This document shows, in pieces, positions 56,266 through 64,000 of a DNA stretch of 64,000 nucleotides. Numbering within the stretch: the stretch's first letter is position 1; each line of letters opens with the position of its first letter. Source of the DNA: Bosea sp. AS-1 (GTDB lineage Bacteria > Pseudomonadota > Alphaproteobacteria > Rhizobiales > Beijerinckiaceae); contig NZ_CP022372.1 in assembly GCF_002220095.1 (NCBI RefSeq), positions 5,086,501 to 5,150,500 of the forward strand, in the 5' to 3' direction. A model generated the notes under the pieces. It saw only the letters and a program-made list of their open reading frames with translations. It searched no databases and was not told the DNA's origin. A program made the translations under genes and the position numbers.

Positions 56266-56658
56266 ATGAACTCGCTTAATCGCTATGCGCCGCAGGCACT
56301 CGGCCTGCTGCGCATCATCACCGCGCTGATTTTCATCCTGCACGGCCTGCAAAAACTGTTCGGTTTCCCCGCCCCGCCCGCCGGCGGCGCACTGCCCGCA
56401 GCCTTCACGCTCTACTGGTTCGCGGGCATGCTCGAATTCGTCGGCGGCCTGCTCGTGCTCGTCGGATTCCAGACCCGGATCGTCGCCTTCATCCTCTCGG
56501 GCCAGATGGCCTTCGCCTATTGGATGGCTCACGCGCCGAAGAGCATTTACCCCGCGCTGAACAGCGGCGACGCGGCGATCCTCTACTGCTTCATCTTCCT
56601 CTATCTCGTCTTCGCCGGCGCCGGCGCCTTCGCGATCGACAAGGGAAGCCGCGGCTGA
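56266..56658 (+). CDS. DoxX family membrane protein (host)
   Basis: 130 residues with four predicted transmembrane segments and the family pattern (LRIITALIFILHGLQKLFGF, FAGMLEFVGGLLVLVGFQTR, GQMAFAYWMAHAP). DoxX-like proteins are quinone-related membrane proteins of poorly known function. AGAGGA lies before the ATG. It is the first host gene after the prophage and its promoter may lie in the junction region. Confidence 0.88.
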   Translation: MNSLNRYAPQALGLLRIITALIFILHGLQKLFGFPAPPAGGALPAAFTLYWFAGMLEFVGGLLVLVGFQTRIVAFILSGQMAFAYWMAHAPKSIYPALNSGDAAILYCFIFLYLVFAGAGAFAIDKGSRG

Positions 56659-56702
56659 GGCCAAGACTGTCGCCCTTAACAAGGCTGTCACCCTGAAGCA
56701 GA

Positions 56703-56736
56703 AAGGCCCGCCTCCGAAGGGAAGCGGGCCTTTTTT
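56703..56736 (+). terminator. Rho-independent terminator after doxX-like gene
   Basis: AAGGCCCGC/GCGGGCCTT (56703–56711 with 56724–56732) followed by TTTTTTCTTG. Strong on the plus strand; on the minus strand, GGGCCTTTC also allows weak termination after trxA. Confidence 0.88.
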
Positions 56737-56757
56737 CTTGCGTCGATCAGGCGCGAA

Positions 56758-57078
56758 TCAGACGGCGGCCGAGATCCAGCGCGAGAGATCGCTCTTGGGA
56801 GCGGCGCCGACCTTCTGCGAAGCGAGCTTGCCGTCCTTGAACAGCATCAGCGTCGGGATCGAGCGGATGCCGAACTGAGCCGGGATCTGCTGATTCTCGT
56901 CGACGTTCATCTTCACGATCTTGACCTTGCCCTGCAGCTCGGTCGCGATCTCTTCGAGCGCCGGGCCGATCATGCGGCAGGGACCGCACCACTCCGCCCA
57001 GAAATCCACCACGACCGGCTCCGAGGACTTCAGGACATCGGCCTCGAAGCTCTGATCGGTTACCTTGTTCGTCGCCAT
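56758..57078 (-). CDS. trxA: Thioredoxin
   Basis: 106 residues from the ATG at 57078. The active site [13 protein letters not shown] and the cis-Pro region [15 protein letters not shown] are those of thioredoxin 1. It reduces protein disulfides in the cytoplasm with thioredoxin reductase. It lies downstream of addA, an arrangement common in Hyphomicrobiales, with one gene between. Confidence 0.95.
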   Translation of the reverse strand: MATNKVTDQSFEADVLKSSEPVVVDFWAEWCGPCRMIGPALEEIATELQGKVKIVKMNVDENQQIPAQFGIRSIPTLMLFKDGKLASQKVGAAPKSDLSRWISAAV

Positions 57079-57195
57079 GACTGGCCGCCTTTCGGTTTCA
57101 ATGGGCGGCAAGACCACCCTTCGCCAGCGAAGCTATGAACGACCGCCCTTCCGGTCAAGGCGCGCGCAGGGCAGGGCTGAAACGTGCCGCGTGCG

Positions 57196-57852
57196 TTACG
57201 ACCCGGCGGACAGCAGACTCGCCCCGACATTGATCGCCATCGCCAGGATCGAGGTGTTGAAGATGAAGGTCAGCACGGATTGCAGCAGCACGATGGCGCG
57301 CGCGTGATGCGTGGTCACGGCGATGTCGGAGGTCTGGGACGTACAGCCGATCGTATAGGAGAAGTACAGAAAATCGACATAGTTGGGGTCGGCCTTGCCC
57401 GGGAAATCCAGGCAGGGCTGAGCCTTGCCGTCCCGGTAGTAGAGATAGGCGTAATGCAGGGTGAAAAAGGCGTGCAGCAGCGTCCATGAGCACACGATCG
57501 TGATGCCGGCCAAGGCAAGATGGCCGCTTCGCTCGCCGGCAGAGACAGCCCCGAGACCCGAGAGCTGAAACGCAATCGCGGCAAGGCTCGCGCTCGCGGC
57601 GAGGCAGGCGATGACGAGGATGGCGAAGGCGCCTTCATCCTGCCTTTCGGCCCGCGTCCGGATTTGATGCACCGACTCCCGGAAGGTGGTCGATGCATGG
57701 AGCACCAGGAAGAGCAGCGCGCCCACATCCCAGGCGACGACGAGGCGCGTCGCCCAGCGCCAGTGGCCGGGCAACACCGCGGCCAGCACGGCGCCCGCCG
57801 CCAGCGCCAGCAGAAGGCGGGGGCGCAGCAGCAAAGATGGCAGGATCTTCAT
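57196..57852 (-). CDS. DUF1345 membrane protein (host)
   Basis: 218 residues from the ATG at 57852, overlapping the addA stop by 4 nt. Several transmembrane segments and the DUF1345 signature near the middle and end (LHYAYLYYRD, DPNYVDFLYFSYTIGCTSQT, VLTFIFNTSILAMAINV). The pore-like TIG segment resembles ion channel filters, but the substrate is unknown. It is co-transcribed with addAB. Confidence 0.85.
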   Translation of the reverse strand: MKILPSLLLRPRLLLALAAGAVLAAVLPGHWRWATRLVVAWDVGALLFLVLHASTTFRESVHQIRTRAERQDEGAFAILVIACLAASASLAAIAFQLSGLGAVSAGERSGHLALAGITIVCSWTLLHAFFTLHYAYLYYRDGKAQPCLDFPGKADPNYVDFLYFSYTIGCTSQTSDIAVTTHHARAIVLLQSVLTFIFNTSILAMAINVGASLLSAGS

Positions 57853-60800
57853 GGCGGGAGCAGTCCGTGCGAGGCGGTTAGAGTATCGTCCGATACCTCG
57901 CACGCCAAGGCCGCCAGGGCTGCATCGAGCCTTTCGGCTCCGATCTCGAAACAGGACAGATTGGCCGTATAGACCAGCAGAGCCCGTATCCTGCGACCGG
58001 GATAGATCTCCCGCAGCAGCGCCGCATAGGCGGCGAGCTGAGCGACCGTCGTCGCCGGAATTGCATCGGCGCTCGCCGGTGGACGAGCCGCCGTCTTGAA
58101 GTCGGCGATGATCACTCTGTCCGACGTGACGGCAAGCCGGTCGATACGCCCGGATACCGCACGCACCGACCCATCCGGCAGCCTGATTGCGCCGGAAACG
58201 GGTGCTTCTGCCAGAGCATCATCGGCGAATAATTCCTCAAGCGCGGGCGCCTTGAGCAGATCCAGCGCCATCGCGGCGATCTCGTTGCGCCGCGCCGGTC
58301 GCAGGGCGCGGCCACGGGCTTCGGCCAATGTCCGCACCGTCTCCTCGCGGCGGTTCTCCGGGACTTCCGGCAGGACCTGCAGCAGGAGATGCGCCAGCCG
58401 GCCAGCCGTGGCCGCCTCGGCCAGAAACGGCCCATCGCCCGGTCGCTCCTCGCCATTGGCGGCAGCGAGCGCGCCAGAGGGCTTCAAAGGCGGCAAGGGC
58501 TCGGCCTCGCGCGGAACCGGGCGGGCGAGCCAACCTGGAGCCATGACCTTGGCGGCGCCGGTTTTCGTTGCGATGTCTTCAGACGGCGCCGGCGGTGTCA
58601 CGCTGAAACGCTGGATCGCCCCGTCGCCTCCCCCGACCTCCTGCAACCCGGCCTCGGAAGCAGCCAGGCCCTCTGCGATCATCGCGTACCAGCTTCCCTT
58701 CGGCGCCTCGCCCTTGGGTTGCGCGGCGCAGACGATCAGCCGGTCCTCGGCGCGGGTCATCGCGACATAGAGCAGGCGATGATGTTCCTCGACCATCTGG
58801 TCGACGACCCTGGCCTTGGCGCCCGACGTCGCGGGCGTGTCCTCGGCGCTGGCCGGCGGCCAAATCGGGACCAGCACCCCGTTGGACGCTGGCACGGCAA
58901 GAATCTTGGGAAGACGTTTCGCACCCGGTTCAGGGCCGAGATCGGCAAGGATGACGATTTTCGCCTCCAGCCCCTTCGAGCCGTGCACGGTCATGACACG
59001 GACCTCGCCGGCGCTGGCCGAGAGATCGCGCTTCACATCGGCGGCGCTGCCGGTGACATGCTGGAGGAAGCCGGCGAGCGATGGGCCATAACGCCGCTCA
59101 TGGTCGAGCGCGGCGTTGAGAAAAGCGTCGAGTGCGTCACCCGCCTCGGCGCCGAGCCGCGCCAGTGCCAGATTGCGCCCACCGCCCGGGCCGAGCAGGT
59201 CGGCGAAGAAGCGGAACGGTCCGCAGCGTCCCGCCTCACTTGTCCAGTGAACGAGCTTTGCTTCGGCGGCGGCATAGCGCGGCTCGTTTTCGGCAGCCTC
59301 CTGCAAGGCGGCGCGCAGCGAACCTTTGCGGCCCGGCGCGAGACGCAGCAGATCGTCGTCGTTCAGATCGATCAGCGGCGTCTTGAGCGCGGTCGCCAAG
59401 GTTAGGTCGTCGTCCGGTAGCAGCAGAGCGCGGCCGAGTACGACCAAATCCTCCACCGCGGGGTGTTCGGCGAGCGTCAGGCGATCACGGCCGGCGACAG
59501 GAACGCCGGCATCCTTCAACGCCTTGACGATCGCCTCGAACAGCGCGCCGCGCTGGCGCAGCAGGATCATGACGTCGCCGGCCTCGAACGGATGGCCGCG
59601 ATCGTCGCGACGATCGCGATGCCAGCGCTGCAGAGTATCAGCGATCCGCCCGGCGAGCTTGACGGTGCCGCTGCGCCGCTCCGGCGCGTCGACCGGCGTG
59701 GTCCAGGCATCGGGCGGCTCGCCCGTATCGTTGGCGGCAATTGGCCAGATATCGACTGTGCCGGGCGCGCTGCGGCGCACCGTGTCGTGCGTCTCGGGCC
59801 GTGCCGCGCCGTCGAAGACGAGGCCGCGCGCATGTTCCGGCAGGGCGAAGACCGCATCGACCGCCTGCATGATGTCCGGCGCCGAGCGGAAGGAGGTGTT
59901 GAGGCTGATCGCCTCAAAAGCGAGCTCGGCGGCGGCGACCCGTGTTTCGAGTGCGCGTCGTTCTTCGCCGAAGGCGGCGGGCGCAGCCCCCTGGAAACCA
60001 TAGATCGACTGCTTCTCGTCGCCGACGACGAAGATGGTGCGCGGTTTCAGCCTGAGATCGCCGCCGCTGACGAACTCCTCGGCGAGCTTGCGCAAAATGG
60101 CCCATTGCGCCTCGCCGGTATCCTGCGCCTCGTCGAGCAGGATATGGTCGATGCCGGCATCGAGCTTGTAGAGCACCCAGGCCGCCTCGACTCGCTCCAG
60201 CAGCGAGCGCGTGCGCGCGATCAGGTCGTCGTAATCGAGCAACGAGCGCAGACTCTTCTGGCGCTGGTAGGATGCCAGCATCCGCGTCACCAGCAGGGCC
60301 AGCGCCGCGCTGCGATCGCGGATGGCGATGGCGTTCAACCGGTCCGCCGCCGCGAGCAGGCAATCCGCCAGCGCTTCCAGCGTCGCAAGCAGAGCGCCGT
60401 CGAAGGCGGAACTCCCCCGCCCGCGCACATTGCTGTTGATCGTGCCGGCCTCGGTGATGAAGCCGCGCCGGCAGAAGGCGACGGGATCGCCATCATCCTG
60501 CCCGGCCAGCAGCGTGCGCAGGTTCGCAGCGAAATCCTGCCGGGTCTTGCTGCCACCGCCCAGCACCTCGATCAGCGCCGTCAGACCCGGCAACGTGGCA
60601 AGCTCGGCACGGAACGCAGCCTTGACCGTCTCGGCGTCGAGATCGGGTGCGATGCCGAGGAAGGTGGCGATGCCGGCGCGCATTTCCTCCGGATCACGAG
60701 CCCGGCCATTCTCGTCGCTGAACAAGGCACGCTGGCGCAGGGCCTCCTGCACCATGCTCTCGAAGGAATCCTGCGCCGCCAGCCGCGCCAGCAGGTCGAG

Positions 60801-61346
60801 CGCCCTGGCCTCCGCCCCCTGTGGATCGGCGGCGACGAGAGCGAGCAGGTCGCGGCGCGCCTCGCGCAGCATCTCGGCCTGGGCCAGATCATCCGCCACC
60901 TCGAAGCGCGGCGGGACATTGGCCTCGAAGGGCGCGGCCTGCAGCACGCGGGTGCAGAAGGCATGGATCGTCTCGATCCTGAGACCGCCGGGCGTCTCCA
61001 GCGATTCCGCGAAAAGCCGGCGAGCCTTGGCCTGCTCGGCCAGGGTCGGCGCCCGGCCGGTCAGTTGCGTCAGCGCGCGGCGCAAAGCCTCCGCATCGAG
61101 CGTCGCCCAGTTGCCGAGCGCCTTGAAGATGCGGTTCGCCATATTGGCGGCCGCCGCCTTGGTATAGGTGATGCAGAGCATGCGGCCGGGCGGAACGCCG
61201 TCGAGCAAGAGCCGCAGGACGCGGTTGACCAGCACATGGGTCTTGCCCGAGCCGGCATTGGCCGAAACCCAGGCGGAGAGCCCCGGATCGGCGGCCTGCG
61301 CCTGCCTCTGGTTGGTCAGCGGCGGGACGATCCAGCCCGGCTTCAC
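57849..61346 (-). CDS. addA: Double-strand break repair helicase-nuclease AddA
   Basis: 1165 residues. UvrD-type helicase motifs: SANAGSGKTHVL (Walker A), ILLDEAQDTGEAQW (Walker B), VGDEKQSIYGFQGA, VMTVHGSKGLEAKIVIL, and LLYVAMTRAEDRLIV. The C-terminal RecB-like nuclease has VIIADFKTA with the D...E/D-x-K arrangement. With AddB it resects DNA ends for RecA-dependent repair. It overlaps addB by 4 nt and the DUF1345 gene by 4 nt. Confidence 0.95.
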   Translation of the reverse strand: MKPGWIVPPLTNQRQAQAADPGLSAWVSANAGSGKTHVLVNRVLRLLLDGVPPGRMLCITYTKAAAANMANRIFKALGNWATLDAEALRRALTQLTGRAPTLAEQAKARRLFAESLETPGGLRIETIHAFCTRVLQAAPFEANVPPRFEVADDLAQAEMLREARRDLLALVAADPQGAEARALDLLARLAAQDSFESMVQEALRQRALFSDENGRARDPEEMRAGIATFLGIAPDLDAETVKAAFRAELATLPGLTALIEVLGGGSKTRQDFAANLRTLLAGQDDGDPVAFCRRGFITEAGTINSNVRGRGSSAFDGALLATLEALADCLLAAADRLNAIAIRDRSAALALLVTRMLASYQRQKSLRSLLDYDDLIARTRSLLERVEAAWVLYKLDAGIDHILLDEAQDTGEAQWAILRKLAEEFVSGGDLRLKPRTIFVVGDEKQSIYGFQGAAPAAFGEERRALETRVAAAELAFEAISLNTSFRSAPDIMQAVDAVFALPEHARGLVFDGAARPETHDTVRRSAPGTVDIWPIAANDTGEPPDAWTTPVDAPERRSGTVKLAGRIADTLQRWHRDRRDDRGHPFEAGDVMILLRQRGALFEAIVKALKDAGVPVAGRDRLTLAEHPAVEDLVVLGRALLLPDDDLTLATALKTPLIDLNDDDLLRLAPGRKGSLRAALQEAAENEPRYAAAEAKLVHWTSEAGRCGPFRFFADLLGPGGGRNLALARLGAEAGDALDAFLNAALDHERRYGPSLAGFLQHVTGSAADVKRDLSASAGEVRVMTVHGSKGLEAKIVILADLGPEPGAKRLPKILAVPASNGVLVPIWPPASAEDTPATSGAKARVVDQMVEEHHRLLYVAMTRAEDRLIVCAAQPKGEAPKGSWYAMIAEGLAASEAGLQEVGGGDGAIQRFSVTPPAPSEDIATKTGAAKVMAPGWLARPVPREAEPLPPLKPSGALAAANGEERPGDGPFLAEAATAGRLAHLLLQVLPEVPENRREETVRTLAEARGRALRPARRNEIAAMALDLLKAPALEELFADDALAEAPVSGAIRLPDGSVRAVSGRIDRLAVTSDRVIIADFKTAARPPASADAIPATTVAQLAAYAALLREIYPGRRIRALLVYTANLSCFEIGAERLDAALAALACEVSDDTLTASHGLLPP

Positions 61347-64000
61347 GGCTCGCCCCCGTCGTCACCTTCGGATGCCGCCGACCATTCCTTGACCCGCGCG
61401 AGATGGTCATAGGGGCTGGCATAGCGGATGTAATCGGGCGCCCGGCGCGAGACGTAGGGCTCGCGGCCGGAACGCAGCGCGTCGAGATGCTTGAGCAGGT
61501 TTTCGAGATGGCGGGCGGCCACGTCGGCCAGCGGCTCGCCGTCGAATTCGAGCGGCTTGTCCTTGGCCCAGCCCTTCGGATCGTGATGCAGCTTCATGTA
61601 GAGCAAGGCGGAAACCGGCATCGGTCCGGCGAGCCCCTTGAAGCCGGTGCGAGCGGCGAGCTCGGCTTCAAGTGTGAGTTGCGGTGCAAAGCCTTTCTCG
61701 ACCTGCGCCTTGCTCGGCGGCGCGCCGGTCTTGAAATCGACGATGCGCAAGCTCGGCTCGCGCGTCAGCTCGATGCGGTCGGCGCGGCCATGCAGGCGGA
61801 ACTCGCTGCCATCGGCCAATTTGAAGCTCGCGCCGGTGCCGAGTTCGACGCCGATGCGTGCGATATCGCCCCGACGGCGCTCCTCCCAGCGGATGAAATG
61901 GCCAGCCGTCAGCAGGAAGCGCGGCCACCAGAAGGCGCGTACCTCGGGCACATCGTCATAGGCGTGGAACAGGCGGTTGCCGATGGCGACCACCTGCCCC
62001 AGCGCATCGGCGGGCAATTGCTCGGGGTAGGTCTTGGTGAAGTCCTCGACGATGCCGTGCAGCAGCTTGCCGCGGTCCTGCGCGGTCGGGTCCTCGATCA
62101 ATTTGTCGAGCGCATCGAGCCCCAGGATCTTGCGGGCATGGATCTGGTATGGGTCGCGATAGAGCGTCTCGACCTCGGTGACGCTGAGGGAAAGCGGCTG
62201 CAACTCGCGCGGCGGACGTGGCGCCGGGCGTCCGACCGGCTTCGCATGGGCGGGAGCGCTGAGGAGGCCGGCGAGGCCGCGCAGCTTTTCGCCCTCCGCC
62301 ATCGCCTTCTGCCAGACCGGTGCCGGCGTCACCGCCTGCAGGCGCTGCCAGAAACGCGAGGCGATGGTTTCCGCCTCGCCGGCCTTGCGCGGGCGTGTCA
62401 GCGTGACAGAGCGCGCCATCAGCGCCTGCACGAAATCATGCGCCGTCTGGCCGATGCGTCGCTCCGGCGGCGTCAGACCCAGCTCGGCGCGCATCGGCCG
62501 GTTGATGAAGGAATCGGTCGTGGTCTGCGGCGGCCAGACGGTTTCGTTCAGCCCGCCGAGCACGATATGGTCGGCTTCGAGCAAGCGCGCTTCGAGCAGC
62601 CCCCAGATCGCCACGCGGGGGTGGCCAGGCGCTTTCCGTGTCACCGCGCGCTCGCCCAGCAATCCGTCGAGGATCGCGACGAAATCCTGCGCCCGGCCGC
62701 CCGGCGGCATTACGGTCTCGGCAGCGGTCAGCTCGTCGAACAGGCCCGAGAGGGCTTCGCCATCCGGCCCGGCGAAGGCGAGTGGCTGCCCTGCCTCGTC
62801 GGCGCTGAAGGCTGTAACGGCCTCGCGCGCGGCCTTGAAGACCGCAGCCAGCGACGGTTCTTCGAGGAAAAGCGCTTCAAGCAAGGGGGCGCTCGCCCGC
62901 TCGATGGCGCGGAGCAGCTCTGTTGCGGCGGAACGGTCCTCGATCGTCAGTCGCCCTCGGGGACCGGGTACATGCCGCCCTTCGCGCAATTCGTCCCATT
63001 GGTCGAGCGCGATATGCAGGCCGGCGAGGCCTCTGCCGACCGCGTTCCCGCGCCACACGCCGATTTCCAGTGCCGCCGCGCCAAGCTCGACCGCCCCGCG
63101 GCTCAAGCCCAACCGGCAGAGCGGATGGGCAAGCAGCGGAACCAATGTCGTCGGCGTCATCTGCGCCAGAGCCGCTTCGAGAATCAGCCGGAGCAGCGAG
63201 CCCGCCGGCCAGCGGCCGAGCGGCAAACCGGCGGAATCGTCGACCTCGACATCCCAGCGCCTGAGTTCCACGGCGACGCGCTCGGCAAGGCCGCGATCCG
63301 GCGTTACCAGCGCGGCATGATGGCCGGACTGCTCCAAGGCCTCACGCAGCGCCAAAGCGACGATCAGCGCCTCCTCGCGCTCATCCGCCGCCTCGACGAT
63401 GCGCAGTTCGGCGAAGGCCGCTTCGGCAGCCTCGGAGGGAATGCGCTGGCCGAGATCCGACCAGAGTTCGGTCACGGAGGCCGGCAGCATCGCCTCCCGA
63501 GCGAGGTCGGCGCGGGCAGCACGGGGCGCATCGGGCTTGGCGAGCTCGCGAACATCGTCGCGCGTCGCCTGAAGCACCTCCATCAGATGATGCAGGGCTG
63601 CCTGCGGGTGCGAAGGAGCGGGCTCGTCCTTGATCGCGCTCCAGGCTCGCTCTGGCAGGGCAAGGTCGATTCCGGGCAGCACGACCGCCCCATTCGGCAG
63701 GCGAGTGATAGCCGCCAGGAGCTCGGCCGTTGCGGGCACCGTGCCGGTCGAACCGGCCGCGATGATCGGCCCCTTGGCTCCGCCGGCGAGCAAACGCTCG
63801 CGTTCGGCCGCCAGCATGCGGTTGCGGAAGGCGGCAGGATCGCAGGCGCCGAGATCGGCGAGGATCTGCGGCCAGGCCTCGCCCAGAATGCCGAGGAAGC
63901 CGGCATTGAGCTGCCAGACCTTGTCGAAGCGGGCGGCATCGAGGCTGCCCAGCCTTTCGACCGGAACACGCTCGGTCTGCATCTGGTCGAGCAGCGCCGC
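61343..64000 (-). CDS. addB: Double-strand break repair protein AddB, 5' end outside the window
   Basis: The frame is open to the right edge, about 885 codons; alphaproteobacterial AddB is usually a little over 1000 residues, so the N-terminus is missing. Visible parts include the inactivated helicase-like core (AEPRGPIIAAGSTGTVPATA-type region at 63.7 kb, HIVLGGLNETVWPPQ) and the C-terminal nuclease (SLRIVDFKTGAPPSKAQVEK). It forms the AddAB complex. Confidence 0.92.
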   Translation of the reverse strand, partial: AALLDQMQTERVPVERLGSLDAARFDKVWQLNAGFLGILGEAWPQILADLGACDPAAFRNRMLAAERERLLAGGAKGPIIAAGSTGTVPATAELLAAITRLPNGAVVLPGIDLALPERAWSAIKDEPAPSHPQAALHHLMEVLQATRDDVRELAKPDAPRAARADLAREAMLPASVTELWSDLGQRIPSEAAEAAFAELRIVEAADEREEALIVALALREALEQSGHHAALVTPDRGLAERVAVELRRWDVEVDDSAGLPLGRWPAGSLLRLILEAALAQMTPTTLVPLLAHPLCRLGLSRGAVELGAAALEIGVWRGNAVGRGLAGLHIALDQWDELREGRHVPGPRGRLTIEDRSAATELLRAIERASAPLLEALFLEEPSLAAVFKAAREAVTAFSADEAGQPLAFAGPDGEALSGLFDELTAAETVMPPGGRAQDFVAILDGLLGERAVTRKAPGHPRVAIWGLLEARLLEADHIVLGGLNETVWPPQTTTDSFINRPMRAELGLTPPERRIGQTAHDFVQALMARSVTLTRPRKAGEAETIASRFWQRLQAVTPAPVWQKAMAEGEKLRGLAGLLSAPAHAKPVGRPAPRPPRELQPLSLSVTEVETLYRDPYQIHARKILGLDALDKLIEDPTAQDRGKLLHGIVEDFTKTYPEQLPADALGQVVAIGNRLFHAYDDVPEVRAFWWPRFLLTAGHFIRWEERRRGDIARIGVELGTGASFKLADGSEFRLHGRADRIELTREPSLRIVDFKTGAPPSKAQVEKGFAPQLTLEAELAARTGFKGLAGPMPVSALLYMKLHHDPKGWAKDKPLEFDGEPLADVAARHLENLLKHLDALRSGREPYVSRRAPDYIRYASPYDHLARVKEWSAASEGDDGGEP

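Noticed and set aside
59463..61412. Plus-strand open frame of about 650 codons opposite addA
   Set aside because: Antisense shadow in high-GC sequence; addA is unambiguous.
1..64000. CRISPR arrays, rRNA genes or a toxin-antitoxin pair
   Set aside because: I looked for spaced direct repeats, rRNA-like sequence and typical toxin-antitoxin gene pairs and saw none that could be supported.

Overview
The window is most of an integrated, cos-type, lambda/HK97-like siphophage (about 1–55.9 kb) followed by a short stretch of host chromosome (about 56.2–64 kb). The host genes (DoxX, TrxA, DUF1345, AddA, AddB) and the high-GC codon use point to an alphaproteobacterium, most likely Hyphomicrobiales (a Bosea-like organism is my guess, not proven). 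The prophage runs off the left edge; its integrase end lies next to the host genes at 55.6–56.2 kb.

Layout. (1) 1–2.95 kb, minus strand: accessory genes, a self-contained lipoprotein serine-protease unit, and a lysis cassette (holin, SAR endolysin, overlapping spanins). (2) 3.1–26.6 kb, minus strand: structural genes in late order, read right to left as terminase, portal, prohead protease, capsid, a virion SGNH hydrolase/LamG-like pair, connectors, tail tube, frameshifted tail chaperone, tape measure, tail tip and fibres. Three small genes on the plus strand and a GIY-YIG/AP2 homing endonuclease interrupt the block. (3) 26.7–28.5 kb: HNH protein, a small gene, a tRNA-Thr-like gene and a hairpin-rich non-coding kilobase. 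(4) 28.3–34.6 kb, minus strand: regulatory and nuclease genes (HTH-like protein, VRR-NUC, T5orf172, degenerate HNH, sigma-like factor) with a complete IS3-family element. (5) 34.7–35.7 kb: XRE-S24 repressor and divergent early promoter. (6) 35.4–50.3 kb, plus strand: replication, recombination and modification genes (Sak4-like ATPase, DUF669, sliding clamp, Cas4-like nuclease, C5 methyltransferase, SF2 helicase, N6/N4 methyltransferase, Prim-Pol/DUF3987). (7) 50.3–55.9 kb, plus strand: a cassette of small accessory genes ending in Xis-like and integrase genes.

Regulation is the most striking feature. Six promoters scattered over 49 kb share one architecture: a -35 of TTGACT or TTGACG, a spacer of about 18 bp holding a TTTGACGTCAAA-type palindrome, and a TATAAC/TATAAA-like -10. 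They stand before the repressor-divergent early gene, the sigma-factor operon, the degenerate-HNH operon, the HTH-like gene upstream of the terminase block, the lipoprotein protease, and the accessory/integration cassette. I infer one repressor (34669–35253) controls the whole set. Two of the controlled genes look like transcription factors, which suggests a cascade from repressor release to late transcription.

The host part is ordinary: addB-addA-DUF1345 in one operon, then trxA, a strong terminator and a doxX gene.
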